This document shows positions 14,415-25,395 of a DNA stretch of 64,000 nucleotides, in pieces (position 1 is the first letter of the stretch; each line of letters starts with the position of its first letter). The position numbers were made by a program, and so were the translations under genes. Source of the DNA: JACMQX01 sp040385105 (GTDB lineage Bacteria > Pseudomonadota > Gammaproteobacteria > Burkholderiales > Burkholderiaceae_C); NCBI GenBank assembly GCA_040385105.1, contig JAZKHY010000072.1, positions 1 to 64,000 of the forward strand. Direction: 5' to 3'. Under the pieces are notes generated by a model that saw nothing but the letters and a program-made list of their open reading frames with translations, made no database searches and was not told where the DNA came from.

Positions 14415-15203
14415 CTATTTCGGTGCTGCGAGGTATGCCTTCTCGAAGGCCATGATGGCCTTGCCGAAGTCCTCCGCCGCACCCGGGTCGTCGCGCTGGT
14501 TCTTGCCGAACTCCAGCTGGATGGCATCGATGCCGCCCGGCTGGTGGCTGCCGTACTGGTCCAGCGTATTGGCGCCCTGGTACTTGACCTCGCGCTCACC
14601 CGGCCTTGCGGGCTCGATGTCGTGCCCCAGCGCCTTGAACTGCCCCATGATGCTGTTCTCGCCCGAGAGCGCCGCTTCGCCATGCCGCGCCAGCAGCGCC
14701 TTGACGCTCAGCCGGTTGCGCGTGCCACGGTACACGGTGGACGCGTCCGACGCCTGGCCATGCACATCAAGCAGCACCGCACCACCGGGGAAGCGCTGGT
14801 GCACCTCGGCGATGAACGCCGCCAGGTGCGCATGGTAGGCACGGTAGGCCGGCAGCCCCTCGGGCGACTCCACGCCCTCGCGCTCCGAACGGTTGGCGTC
14901 AATGTACCTGCGGCTGAACAGCGCCACCAGCACATAGGGCCGCCGGCCGGTCTTTGCCTGGATGTAGTCGGCCGCGCCTTCGGCCAGCAGCCGGGCATTG
15001 GTGTCGCGCACCGTCACGCCCCGGGAGCGCCGGGACATGCCCGGGACGTCCTCGACGCCATCATGGGGCACGGTAAGGATCACCGGCATGTTGCCCGGAC
15101 GGGCGATGACAAGGGATTGCGGGTCGTAGGCATGGGCGCTGGAGGCGGCAAGGGCGGCCAGCAGCAGCAAGGCGGTGAATGCGCGGCGTGGATTCATCCC
15201 CAT
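14415..15203 (-). CDS. Secreted N-formylglutamate amidohydrolase-like protein
   Basis: A 262-residue protein with a Sec signal peptide (MNPRRAFTALLLLAAL, ending near AHA at about residue 25) and a fold resembling the N-formylglutamate amidohydrolase (FGase) family. Matching motifs are TVPHDG, RDTNAR, RRYIDANRSE, VLLDVHGQ and a late IQLEFGK; the His, Asp, Arg and Glu residues fit the metal-binding and catalytic pattern. It would act outside the cytoplasm, so a role in histidine degradation is unlikely; the substrate is unknown. The ATG at 15203 is chosen because AGGAG lies 7 bases upstream. It is divergent from metG across 68 bases. Confidence 0.75.
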   Translation of the reverse strand: MGMNPRRAFTALLLLAALAASSAHAYDPQSLVIARPGNMPVILTVPHDGVEDVPGMSRRSRGVTVRDTNARLLAEGAADYIQAKTGRRPYVLVALFSRRYIDANRSEREGVESPEGLPAYRAYHAHLAAFIAEVHQRFPGGAVLLDVHGQASDASTVYRGTRNRLSVKALLARHGEAALSGENSIMGQFKALGHDIEPARPGEREVKYQGANTLDQYGSHQPGGIDAIQLEFGKNQRDDPGAAEDFGKAIMAFEKAYLAAPK

Positions 15204-15271
15204 ACGATAGCTCCTAAAATGCAGGGTTGCCATGCCGAAACCCTGTCGGCGCTCCCACAGAAGCTATATCC

Positions 15272-17341
15272 ATGCCACTCGCCCCCCCGGCTTTGCCGCG
15301 CAAGCTCTTCGTCACCACCGCCCTGCCGTATGCCAACGGCAAGTTCCACATCGGCCACATCATGGAGTACATCCAGGCCGACATCTGGGTGCGGCACCAG
15401 AAGATGCAGGGCAGCCAGGTGCATTTCGTCTGCGCCGACGACGCGCACGGCGCGCCGATCATGATCGCGGCCGAGAAGGTCGGCCAGACGCCGCAGGAAT
15501 TCGTGGCCGGCATTGCGGCCGGCCGCAAGCCCTACCTGGACGGCTTCCACATCGGTTTTGACAACTGGCACAGCACCGACGCGCCCGAGAACCATGAACT
15601 CGCGCAGCAGATCTACCGCGACCTCAAGGCCAATGGCCTGATCTCCAGCAAGACCATCGAGCAGTTCTTCGACCCCGAGAAGAACATGTTCCTGCCCGAC
15701 CGCTTCATCAAGGGCGAGTGCCCCAACTGCCATGCGAAGGACCAGTACGGCGACAACTGCGAGGTCTGCAGCAAGGTCTACAGCCCGACGGACCTGATCA
15801 ACCCCTACTCGGCCCTGTCAGGCGCGACACCGGTGCTCAAAAGCTCGGAGCATTTCTTCTTCAGGCTGTCGGACCCGCGCAGCATGGCGTTCCTGGCGCA
15901 GTGGACGCAGGAGAACGACGGCGACGGCAAGCCGCGCCTGCAAAGCGAGGTGCTGAACAAGATCAGCGAATGGCTCAAGCCGGATGCCGACGGCAAGACG
16001 GCGATGGGCGACTGGGACATCAGCCGCGACGCGCCCTACTTCGGCATCGAGATCCCGGATGCGCCGGGCAAATACTTCTATGTGTGGCTGGACGCGCCGG
16101 TAGGCTACCTGGCCTCGCTCAAGAACTACCTGGGCAGGATCGGGGTGGACTACGACACGTTCATTGCCGACCCCACGGTGGAGCAGTACCACTTCATCGG
16201 CAAGGACATCATCACCTTCCACACGCTGTTCTGGCCCGCGATGCTGAAGTTCAGCGGCCGCAAGGTGCCGAACAAGGTGTTCGTGCACGGCTTCCTGACG
16301 GTGAACAACGGCGAGAAGATGAGCAAGAGCCGCGGCACCGGGCTGGACCCGCTCAAGTACCTGTCGCTGGGCATGAACCCCGAGTGGCTGCGCTACTACC
16401 TGGCGGCCAAGCTGACGTCGCGCAATGAAGACATCGACTTCAACCCCGAAGACTTCATGGCGCGGGTCAACAGCGACCTGATCGGCAAGTACGTGAACAT
16501 TGCGAGCCGGGCTGTAAAGTTTGTGCCGGGCGGCACGCTGGTGGCCTCCAGCGCTGCGGCGCAGGCCAGGGCAGCAGAACTGGCCGCGAGCGTCCAGGGC
16601 CTGTTTGAAGCGCGTGAGTACGGCAAGGCCCTGCGCGAGATCATGGCCTTTGCCGACGAGGTGAACCTGCGCTTTGACAACGCCGCGCCCTGGAAGCTCG
16701 TCAAGGAAGGCAAGCAGGCCGAGGCCGCCGAGGTCTGCTCGGAATGCCTTGAAATGTTCAAGGTCATGACCGCCTGCCTCAAGCCCGTTCTGCCCGCCCT
16801 GGCCACCGAGGCCGAAAAGTTCCTGGCCTGCGCGCCGCTGGACTGGAACAACGCGGCCACGCCCATGGGCGCTGGCCACCAGGTCGGCAAGTACGAGCAC
16901 CTGATGCAGCGTGTGGACGTCAAGCAGCTCGACGCCCTGTTCGAGCCGCCGCCTGAACCTGAAGCTGAAAAGACCGTGCCGGGTGGCGAGGAACTGGCCC
17001 CCACCATCAGCATTGACGACTTCACCAAAATTGACCTGCGCATTGCAAAGATAGTCAATTGCGAAGCGGTGGAAGGCTCCACCAAGCTGCTGCGCCTGAC
17101 ACTCGATGTGGGCGAGGGGAAAACACGCAATGTGTTCAGCGGCATCGCCAGTGCCTACAAGCCTGAAGACCTGGTGGGCAAGCTCACCGTCATGGTCGCC
17201 AACCTGGCGCCGCGCAAGATGAAGTTCGGCGTGAGCGAAGGCATGGTGCTGGCGGCCAGCCATGCGGACGAGAAGGCGCAACCGGGGATCTATGTTCTGA
17301 ATCCGTGGCCGGGGGCAGTGCCGGGGTTGCGGGTGCGTTGA
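15272..17341 (+). CDS. metG: Methionyl-tRNA synthetase
   Basis: A 689-residue class I aminoacyl-tRNA synthetase that charges tRNA-Met. It shows the HIGH signature (HIGH at residues 26-29), a zinc-binding knuckle with paired cysteines (CPNC and CEVC, about 150-170), the KMSKS loop (residues 349-353), an anticodon-binding helical domain, and a C-terminal OB-fold tRNA-binding/dimerisation domain from about residue 585 (DFTKIDLRIAKI). The start MPLAPPALPRK gives the usual N-terminus; a longer in-frame version from 15227 adds an uncharacteristic extension. No other gene is in its transcript here. Confidence 0.97.
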   Translation: MPLAPPALPRKLFVTTALPYANGKFHIGHIMEYIQADIWVRHQKMQGSQVHFVCADDAHGAPIMIAAEKVGQTPQEFVAGIAAGRKPYLDGFHIGFDNWHSTDAPENHELAQQIYRDLKANGLISSKTIEQFFDPEKNMFLPDRFIKGECPNCHAKDQYGDNCEVCSKVYSPTDLINPYSALSGATPVLKSSEHFFFRLSDPRSMAFLAQWTQENDGDGKPRLQSEVLNKISEWLKPDADGKTAMGDWDISRDAPYFGIEIPDAPGKYFYVWLDAPVGYLASLKNYLGRIGVDYDTFIADPTVEQYHFIGKDIITFHTLFWPAMLKFSGRKVPNKVFVHGFLTVNNGEKMSKSRGTGLDPLKYLSLGMNPEWLRYYLAAKLTSRNEDIDFNPEDFMARVNSDLIGKYVNIASRAVKFVPGGTLVASSAAAQARAAELAASVQGLFEAREYGKALREIMAFADEVNLRFDNAAPWKLVKEGKQAEAAEVCSECLEMFKVMTACLKPVLPALATEAEKFLACAPLDWNNAATPMGAGHQVGKYEHLMQRVDVKQLDALFEPPPEPEAEKTVPGGEELAPTISIDDFTKIDLRIAKIVNCEAVEGSTKLLRLTLDVGEGKTRNVFSGIASAYKPEDLVGKLTVMVANLAPRKMKFGVSEGMVLAASHADEKAQPGIYVLNPWPGAVPGLRVR

Positions 17342-17376
17342 GGACTCTGCCAGCATTCGCCGGATGGCTAGACTTG

Positions 17377-17410
17377 GCTGAATTCGCACAGTCAATCCAA
17401 CAACGCGTCC
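17377..17410 (-). pseudogene. Remnant of a second barstar-like gene
   Basis: Downstream of the barstar gene, these 34 bases match 28 of 34 with bases 17665-17698 inside that gene, in the same orientation. The matched part codes for the WDALLDCLSDF core in barstar. In the remnant the surrounding bases (to about 17430) no longer keep a barstar frame, although a WIDCANSAKS-like reading remains. It is best explained as the decayed end of a duplicated immunity gene. Short length keeps confidence moderate. Confidence 0.5.
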
Positions 17411-17448
17411 AGTAGTTGTCAAGGTCGCAGACGCAATTCTGCGTTCGA

Positions 17449-17865
17449 TCAAATACTTGAATGTTCTTCCCGCGCTGAAGAGGGAAACACCACACGTAGT
17501 TCGTGGGAGGGCTGCATAACGTGTTCAGCAGTTGGCTGCCCAGCGGCACGAGCCCAATACCTGACACTTTCACCGAGGATTTGCAGGTAGGTCCGGCAAT
17601 CCTCAAGGCTATGGCGCGAAGGCAGATCGGCATGCCTGATCACAATCCGTCGTTCCTCAATCCAGCCGAAATCGCTCAGGCAATCCAGCAACGCATCCCA
17701 GTTGCAGCCAAAGTAGTCGGGAAACTGCCCGGCCGTCGCGAGGGTTTCCAGCAACTCTCGCTTTGATTGAAGCCCTCCCGGCACATCGACAACAAAGCTG
17801 CCAGCCGTATTCTCCTGATCCACGAACTCAAATGAACGCCCATTGACGTCTACTGGAGAACCCAT
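17449..17865 (-). CDS. Barstar-family protein, probable orphan immunity gene
   Basis: A 138-residue protein with the barstar (barnase inhibitor) hallmark FPDYFGCNWDALLDCLSDF at about residues 48-66 and the preceding SKRELLETLA helix. Barstar-family proteins bind and block ribonucleases of the barnase type. No barnase-like toxin is visible in the window. It lies 50 bases downstream of the RHS-linked immunity gene on the same strand, fitting a spare immunity gene kept in a polymorphic-toxin locus. The C terminus (about residues 100-138) is longer than barstar itself. Base composition is more AT-rich than its housekeeping neighbours. Confidence 0.8.
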   Translation of the reverse strand: MGSPVDVNGRSFEFVDQENTAGSFVVDVPGGLQSKRELLETLATAGQFPDYFGCNWDALLDCLSDFGWIEERRIVIRHADLPSRHSLEDCRTYLQILGESVRYWARAAGQPTAEHVMQPSHELRVVFPSSAREEHSSI

Positions 17866-17915
17866 TCCTGGTCACCTCTGGTGGATGTGTCTCGCCGCTT
17901 TGAAGGCGTCGATTT

Positions 17916-18407
17916 CTATCGTGCTCCTAAATCTTCCCGGTAGCCTGAAAGAATTTTCTCGTCGAGATATCGCAACCGGACGCCCAAGCGCTCCGCGCTG
18001 ACAATCGTAGGTTCGACGTCAACAGGGATCAACCCTTCCGTTGATCTGCCGTTGCTTGCGGCATCCACCCAATCCTGCATCGCGCCAATGTAGGAATCGA
18101 GAGCAGTTGCCGGATTGGGGCTTTCTTCGCACGTGATGTACGCAGGCGGCAAATCCCCCACGATGCACCACACCCACTCGTCAACGTTCTTCCAAGCAGG
18201 TTTGATTCTGAACAGGAAGACACCAACGATTCCCGGGTAGATGAAGCCAACATACTCAGATACAACGGCATCACACCAATCAAAAAACTCTATGAAGGAA
18301 CGTGCTTCAGCGTGCATGTTCTCGATGATTTCGCGATCTTCATCCTTAGATCCCGCTTTCTCAAAATACCTATCCCACTCAAATACCTTCAAAAGATCTG
18401 GCTTCAT
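17916..18407 (-). CDS. Candidate immunity protein for the RHS toxin
   Basis: A 163-residue acidic cytosolic protein with no signal peptide, starting MKPDLLKVFEW. AAGGAG lies 6 bases before the ATG at 18407, which decides the start over an in-frame ATG at 18428 that would overlap the toxin gene. I do not recognise a named family with certainty; Trp-rich segments (DWCDAVVSEY, VDEWVWCIVGDLP) resemble those in polymorphic-toxin immunity proteins. The gene begins two bases after the RHS toxin stop, the standard toxin-immunity arrangement. The region is visibly more AT-rich than the rest of the window, a sign of exchangeable toxin-tip DNA. Confidence 0.65.
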   Translation of the reverse strand: MKPDLLKVFEWDRYFEKAGSKDEDREIIENMHAEARSFIEFFDWCDAVVSEYVGFIYPGIVGVFLFRIKPAWKNVDEWVWCIVGDLPPAYITCEESPNPATALDSYIGAMQDWVDAASNGRSTEGLIPVDVEPTIVSAERLGVRLRYLDEKILSGYREDLGAR

Positions 18408-18409
18408 CA

Positions 18410-21400
18410 CTATCTCCTTTTCCCCCATCTGGAGTAGTCGCCTGCATCACGATGACGACCTTGATGCTCGCTACCGGGCCGTGGCTTTACATTCGACACA
18501 TGGTCAGGTCCGCCGTCTGCAAGAGGAATCTCATGTGAGACGTCCTGGTTTCGTCCATTTTCATCCTTTGGCCAACTTGACCCCGTTTGTCGCTCCCAAT
18601 CTTCGCGCAATTCTGGATTGGTGGTATGGCGACCTTTGTGCCACCAACCAAATGGACCGTCAGGAGCATCAGAGACATCTCCACTGCTCTCGCTACGCAT
18701 CCAGTTGCGCACAGTATCGTATGCGGAAATACATACCTTACTTGTGGCCGCCGCCGCTGCAACCGCAGCGGCCACACATGCCGGATTGCTCATGCAGGCG
18801 GCAATCGCAGCGGGAACAGCGAGACCTCGCGGGTCTTGAAGGATCAGTGGACTTGCATCCGCGTAGCCGAACCGGCTCCATCCACCTGAAATCCCGATTG
18901 GATCCGCCTGTGCATATCTGCCCGTTCGGGGAACAAAGGAGCGCCAAAAATTGGCAAACCATTCCGTCTCCGAATCAAAGTACTGCCCTGGCATCCGCAG
19001 ATTCAGCTCCTGCTGCGGATTCGTGGCCTTGAGCATCTCCGGCTCATTGGTCATCGCCTGCTTCGGCTTTGCCGTCGCATTCAGAATCCCCGTCGGCTTG
19101 TTGTTGCCGAACGCCGAGTAAGGCCACTGCCACACCGGCGTGTTGCTTTCGTTGGTCATCAGCCGGGGCGTTCCCAAATGGTCCGCATGAACCGCAAACA
19201 GCTTGCCGTTCCTGAACATGCCCACGGGGATCGCCCCGTCCGGCACCGGAAGCCAGATGTATTCCGTTCTTCCGGCACCTGCGGCACTGCCGTTGTCGTA
19301 TTCACCCAGGATGGCCCAGTTCGGCAGTTCCCCGTCGCCGTAGACGTACGCCGTCCCTACACTCGCGTTGGTGCTGGCCTTCATGAACAGCCACTTGAAG
19401 TTCTTCCTGAGCCAGTCAATGAAGCTGCCGCCCAGTTCCTCCTCGTTCGGAGCTGTCTGCTCTGCCTGTACCTCGCTCTTGAACACCCGCTGGCCCAGCG
19501 CGTTGTGCAGGTAGTTAACCCTGGCCGCTTCACCGTCCCTGGTCAGGGAGACTTTGGCGAGCCGGTTGGACTCGTCGTAGGCAAAGGTCCTCAACCCGTC
19601 GCTGGTCAGGTTTGAGTTCTCGTCCAGGCTGTAGGTGATAGGCGTGGTAACGACGCTTCTGGTGCTGCCGGCCCTTGTTTTCGTCACCGTCTGGCTGATG
19701 CCCAGCAGCTTGTTGCTGGCCGCGTCGATGTTCAGGCTCTGGCCCGTGGTGAGCACGAAGTCATCGGCCTCGTCGAATTGGCCGTCCAGGTCGATGTCGC
19801 TGGTGACCTTGTCAACAGCGCTCAGCCGGTTGCTGTTGGGGTCATAGCTGTAGCTGGTTTCTGACCCCGCGCGGTTGAACCCGGTCAGACGGTTTCTGCG
19901 GTCGTAGCTGGCGGTCCAGGACAGTGGCGTGAGGTACAGCGCCCCCGTGCCTTTCGCGGTACTGGCGGCCCACAGCTGCTGGGTGATGCCGGTGATGCGG
20001 CTGGCGGCGTCGTAGCTGTAGCTGGCGAACTCATTGGCCGTCATGCGGCCATCTGCGTCAAACGTCCGGTTGGCCGAGTCACCGCTGCTCCAGGTCCAGC
20101 TTCGGGGCTGGTTCAGTGCCGTCCAGGTGAGGTTGCTGACGAAGGCCAGTGGTGGCTTGGGCTTCTTCGGGTTGTTGGTGGGCTCCTGGGTTGCAATGCC
20201 GGCGATGCGACCGGTCGCGTCCCGGTTGTAGGTGAGCTTCAAGCCGCTGGGGTAGGTGATGCCGGCCAGATCGCCGTTGAGGTAGCTGTAGCTGGTGGTG
20301 AAGCGGCTGGGGGAATGAGGGTTGTCGTTGACGGTCTGGGTTTTCTGGGTGATGCGGCCCAGGATGTCGTGCCCGAAGCTGGTGCTGCCGGATTTGTCTT
20401 CGATCTTGCTGAGGTAGCCTGCAGCGTCGTAGGTGTAGTGGACGATGTGGTCCTGGCTGTACTGCACTTGTACCGGGCGGCCCAGCGCGTCGCGGGTGAT
20501 GAGGACGCTGTTGCCTTTGGCATCTGTCCTCCTCGTCACATCGCCCAGGGCATCGCGCTCGTAGCTGATGCTGCCGATGTCCAGGCTGCTCTCGCGCAGG
20601 ACTTCGCCAAAGGCGTTGCGTTCATAACTCGTTTGGACGCCCTTGGGGTCGGTGACGGCGGTCAACTGGTCCAGAGCACTCCAGGCCAGGCTAGCAGAAG
20701 CACCGTCGGCAAAGGATGTGGATGTCGGCCGGCGCAGGCCGTCCAGCGTCTGGCGGGTGGTCTGGTTCAGCGCGTCGGTTTGAGCGACTGGCTCACCATT
20801 GGCGTCATAGCTGATCTGGGTGGTCTGGCCGCTGGCGCCCTGCACGGCCGAGATCTGGTTCAGGCTGTTGATGACGCGGCTGGTGACCGATGCGATGGCG
20901 CCGCTGGCGTCCTTGATTTCCTCGCGGATGCGGTTGCCGGCGGCGTCCAGGGTGTAGGTCACCTGGTTGCGGCGGTTGTCAGAGGCGGAGATCAGGCGCT
21001 GGGCGGCGTCGTAGCTGTAGCTGACCTGGTAGCCATTGGGGAACGCCACACCTGCCAGCTGGCCATTGGGGGTGTAGCTGTAGCTTGTGGTTTCGCCAGC
21101 CGCGTTCTGGCTGAGCAGTCTGCCGCGTGCGTCGTAGACGTAGCGGGTGATGAGGCCACCGGGCGATGTGCGGCTGGTCATGCGGCCTGCGATATCAAAG
21201 CCCTGGCGGGTTTCCTGGTCCAGCGGGTTCTTCACGCTGACCCGGTTGCCAGCTGCGTCGTAGGCATAGCGCCAAATGCCGCCTTTGGCATCCGTCATGG
21301 TGTCGGCAAGGCCCTGGCCGTTGTACGTCCAGGCTGTGGTTCTGGCCTGGCCTGTGGCGGTGTCAGTGACTGTCTCGCTGAGTTTGTTGCCGGCCGCGTC

Positions 21401-23482
21401 GTAGGTGTAGGCGATGTTGCGGCCAGCTGCGCTGATGTGCACCGGCAAGTGGAAGCTGCCGTGCCACTGGGTGGTGATGGTTCTGGCTTCGGGTCGGCCG
21501 GCCGCCCAGGTGGCTGCTACCGGCAGGCGCCGCGCAGCGTCCCAACCCCATGCGGTGGTGACGCCCAGGAAGTCGGTCTCCGATGCGATGGTCCCGTCCG
21601 GGTTCTGGATGCGGGTAGCGACGTCAACGCCGGGCAGGCTGGAGGGTGCGCTGGCGCCGGTGATGGCGGCAACGCCTTGGCTGGCACTGACCTGGTAGTT
21701 GTACCGGGCTCCCAGCGGGGTGGTGATGCTCGTGTTGCCGGTGATGCCGTCGTTGCTGCCGCTGGCGCTGTACTCGCCGTAATTCAAGGTGTAGCGCTGG
21801 GCGCCGCCTGCATATTCAGTGCTGACGGCCCGGCCCTGTGCGTCGTAGTCAAAGCTGGCGTAGCGGATACCGCGCTCGTCCACGATGCCGGTCAAGGCCT
21901 GGGGCCAGGCAGGGTTCTCGTAGAGGTAGGCTTTGCGGGTGCCGTCGGCATGAAGCACCTCGGCCAGCCGCCCCTGTGCGTCGCTCGCGTAGCTGATGGC
22001 CTGGCCATCGGGGGTGGTGATGCCGGCAAGCTGGCCTTGGGCGTTGTACGCAAAGGCCAGGGAGCGACCGAACTGGTTGGTGACCTGGGCCAACTGCCCC
22101 GCCGCGTTGTACGCAAAGCGCATCACCCAGCCGTTACGCTCGGTGATGGAGGTCAGGCGGGCAGTTGCCGGTCCTGCGCTCGCTGCAGAGGTGTATTGCC
22201 AGGTGCTGTCGTCGCTGGTGCGCCGCCACGTCCAGCCTTGTGCAGTGGCGGTGAGGCTGTCGGTGGTGCTTAGCGAGGCCCAGTATCCGGTGCCGCCTGA
22301 CCCCGGCTCGATGTACCGAAACGTGGCGATGCCGCCGTCTTCCCTATCCAGTTGCGCAATGCCCTGGGTTGCCCGCAGGGCCAGCGCATAGTTGTGGCTC
22401 CACGCCTGTCCCAACCCGGCTGCGGCTGAAGGGGCGCCGCCTGTCATGCGGTCGCTGCGGTAGTGGCGGGTGAAGCTCAGCGGGTGCCTGCTGCTGTCGG
22501 TGTGGTCGGTGTCGTGCTGCAGCTTGGCACCGGTCGCGGCGCGGATGGGGTTGCCGACTTGTTCACCTGCGCCCGGCCCCGGTGCAGGTGCCTCGCAGCT
22601 CTCGCCGGATCCGTTGGGGCCGCCGCCTCCGGCGCCGCCACCGCCACCTCCTCCGCCAGCACCTCCTCCATTGCCGCCTGAGCCTCCCGCTCCTCCGGAC
22701 CCGCCGGGGCCGGGCGCGCCGCCCGATCCTCCGGGTCCACCCGGACTGCCCGGTGCCGGCGGTGGCGGGTCTTCAAATACGAGCACCTTGACGGCGGCGC
22801 TGGCGCTGTTCTCGCAGATGGTGCAGCTGGCGCTCAGCGGGTATTCGCCTGCCGCGTCGGGTGCCTGGAAACCGCAGGCCACAAGGCCTTGCACATCAGT
22901 GGTGCCGCTGCAGCTGGCGACACCGCTGATGGCGACGCTGACACCGGCCACGGGTGCGCCGTCCTGTGTAACGCGGGCCCGGGCTACACCGCCCTGGCCT
23001 GCGAACAGCGGGGAGCTGCCGGAAACACTGATGAGAACGGGCTTGGGGAGGTGGTTGAACTGGCGTACCGCAAACCAACCACCGGACTTGGCAACGACTT
23101 CTGCGCCGCCTTCGTAGTACCGGCCGTGCCGCAAGTACTCGTAGCCGCAGTAATACATCGAGTCCTTGACGACCGGAAACGGTTCTATGGTGCAAGTCCA
23201 GGGGGCGCCAATTGGCACGGCCCTGAAGCTGTCCTGCCAGTTCTGCGGGTAGGGTCCGCCGGGGGTGCTGAAATTGGCATTGGCATGGCCCATGACCGCT
23301 GCTATCCAGGCATCAGGGGTGGCAAAGCAGCCCCGGCCTGCCGATTCAGCAAATTGCAGCGTACCGGTGACTGCGTGGGTGCCCCAGCAGGGCTGGGTTT
23401 GAGCCTGCGCTGGTGTTGGCGCAGACGCCAGTCCGAGCAAGGCAGAAAAGGAAATGAGCCAGAGTAGAACCAGACGACGCAT
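18410..23482 (-). CDS. Sec-targeted RHS-repeat polymorphic toxin with HNH/EndoVII-like C-terminal nuclease
   Basis: A 1690-residue RHS protein, probably a contact-dependent or secreted antibacterial toxin. It has a Sec signal peptide (about 1-27, MRRLVLLWLISFSALLGLA), an extracellular N-terminal region with an Ig-like/Big-type domain (about 140-235), a glycine/proline linker (about 240-295), and a DUF6531-type segment (GNPIRAATGAKL). Many YD/RHS repeats follow, then the conserved core end (HADHLGTPRLMTN; PGQYFDSETE; GRYAQADPIG; DPRGL). After DPRGL comes a variable 136-residue tip with SHEIPLADGGPDHVSN and two later His (catalytic-like His1650, Asn1664, His1673, His1677), typical of HNH/EndoVII nucleases. 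No PAAR domain is seen. The start at 23482 is chosen from the signal peptide; no strong ribosome site is visible. Confidence 0.88.
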   Translation of the reverse strand: MRRLVLLWLISFSALLGLASAPTPAQAQTQPCWGTHAVTGTLQFAESAGRGCFATPDAWIAAVMGHANANFSTPGGPYPQNWQDSFRAVPIGAPWTCTIEPFPVVKDSMYYCGYEYLRHGRYYEGGAEVVAKSGGWFAVRQFNHLPKPVLISVSGSSPLFAGQGGVARARVTQDGAPVAGVSVAISGVASCSGTTDVQGLVACGFQAPDAAGEYPLSASCTICENSASAAVKVLVFEDPPPPAPGSPGGPGGSGGAPGPGGSGGAGGSGGNGGGAGGGGGGGGAGGGGPNGSGESCEAPAPGPGAGEQVGNPIRAATGAKLQHDTDHTDSSRHPLSFTRHYRSDRMTGGAPSAAAGLGQAWSHNYALALRATQGIAQLDREDGGIATFRYIEPGSGGTGYWASLSTTDSLTATAQGWTWRRTSDDSTWQYTSAASAGPATARLTSITERNGWVMRFAYNAAGQLAQVTNQFGRSLAFAYNAQGQLAGITTPDGQAISYASDAQGRLAEVLHADGTRKAYLYENPAWPQALTGIVDERGIRYASFDYDAQGRAVSTEYAGGAQRYTLNYGEYSASGSNDGITGNTSITTPLGARYNYQVSASQGVAAITGASAPSSLPGVDVATRIQNPDGTIASETDFLGVTTAWGWDAARRLPVAATWAAGRPEARTITTQWHGSFHLPVHISAAGRNIAYTYDAAGNKLSETVTDTATGQARTTAWTYNGQGLADTMTDAKGGIWRYAYDAAGNRVSVKNPLDQETRQGFDIAGRMTSRTSPGGLITRYVYDARGRLLSQNAAGETTSYSYTPNGQLAGVAFPNGYQVSYSYDAAQRLISASDNRRNQVTYTLDAAGNRIREEIKDASGAIASVTSRVINSLNQISAVQGASGQTTQISYDANGEPVAQTDALNQTTRQTLDGLRRPTSTSFADGASASLAWSALDQLTAVTDPKGVQTSYERNAFGEVLRESSLDIGSISYERDALGDVTRRTDAKGNSVLITRDALGRPVQVQYSQDHIVHYTYDAAGYLSKIEDKSGSTSFGHDILGRITQKTQTVNDNPHSPSRFTTSYSYLNGDLAGITYPSGLKLTYNRDATGRIAGIATQEPTNNPKKPKPPLAFVSNLTWTALNQPRSWTWSSGDSANRTFDADGRMTANEFASYSYDAASRITGITQQLWAASTAKGTGALYLTPLSWTASYDRRNRLTGFNRAGSETSYSYDPNSNRLSAVDKVTSDIDLDGQFDEADDFVLTTGQSLNIDAASNKLLGISQTVTKTRAGSTRSVVTTPITYSLDENSNLTSDGLRTFAYDESNRLAKVSLTRDGEAARVNYLHNALGQRVFKSEVQAEQTAPNEEELGGSFIDWLRKNFKWLFMKASTNASVGTAYVYGDGELPNWAILGEYDNGSAAGAGRTEYIWLPVPDGAIPVGMFRNGKLFAVHADHLGTPRLMTNESNTPVWQWPYSAFGNNKPTGILNATAKPKQAMTNEPEMLKATNPQQELNLRMPGQYFDSETEWFANFWRSFVPRTGRYAQADPIGISGGWSRFGYADASPLILQDPRGLAVPAAIAACMSNPACVAAAVAAAAATSKVCISAYDTVRNWMRSESSGDVSDAPDGPFGWWHKGRHTTNPELREDWERQTGSSWPKDENGRNQDVSHEIPLADGGPDHVSNVKPRPGSEHQGRHRDAGDYSRWGKRR
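22605..22752. repeat. Glycine-rich linker coding region in the RHS gene
   Basis: This GC-rich, triplet-like stretch encodes roughly 50 residues of almost pure Gly with Pro, Ser, Ala and Asn (GGSGG, GGGAGGGG types). It separates the Sec-exported N-terminal domain from the RHS shell. It is low-complexity protein sequence, prone to length change, and not a CRISPR or other DNA-level element. Confidence 0.8.
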
Positions 23483-23640
23483 TGCAAACCCGTGGGTGTA
23501 GTGACTGCCAGGCAGCTCGTGCGGCAGTGGTTCGCAACCATCACCGCGCATGTGCCCATGGCTTCATGGGCGCGCGGATTTGGCCTGACTATCCTGTGTC
23601 TGTGTATCGGCCTGACGTCTTAGGCCAGGGTGCGTAATCC

Positions 23641-25311
<1,671 letters not shown>

Positions 25312-25395
25312 TGTGCAATGAATTGCATCGCGCAAGTTGGGTAAAGTCGAGGCATAACAACCTCAACTGCGCATCCAGGGATCTGTGGGCAAGGC

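Noticed and set aside
20315..22273. 652-codon open frame on the plus strand inside the RHS gene
   Set aside because: It is antisense to the RHS repeats; the opposite frame has clear YD-repeat protein sequence and the plus-strand reading shows no family features.
22605..22752. Repeat array that could be taken for CRISPR or minisatellite
   Set aside because: It is in frame, encodes a Gly-rich protein linker, and has no regular repeat-spacer structure.
23609..23626. GGCCT/AGGCC inverted repeat as terminator of the SulP gene
   Set aside because: Short arms and no T-tract on either strand; too weak to list as a terminator.
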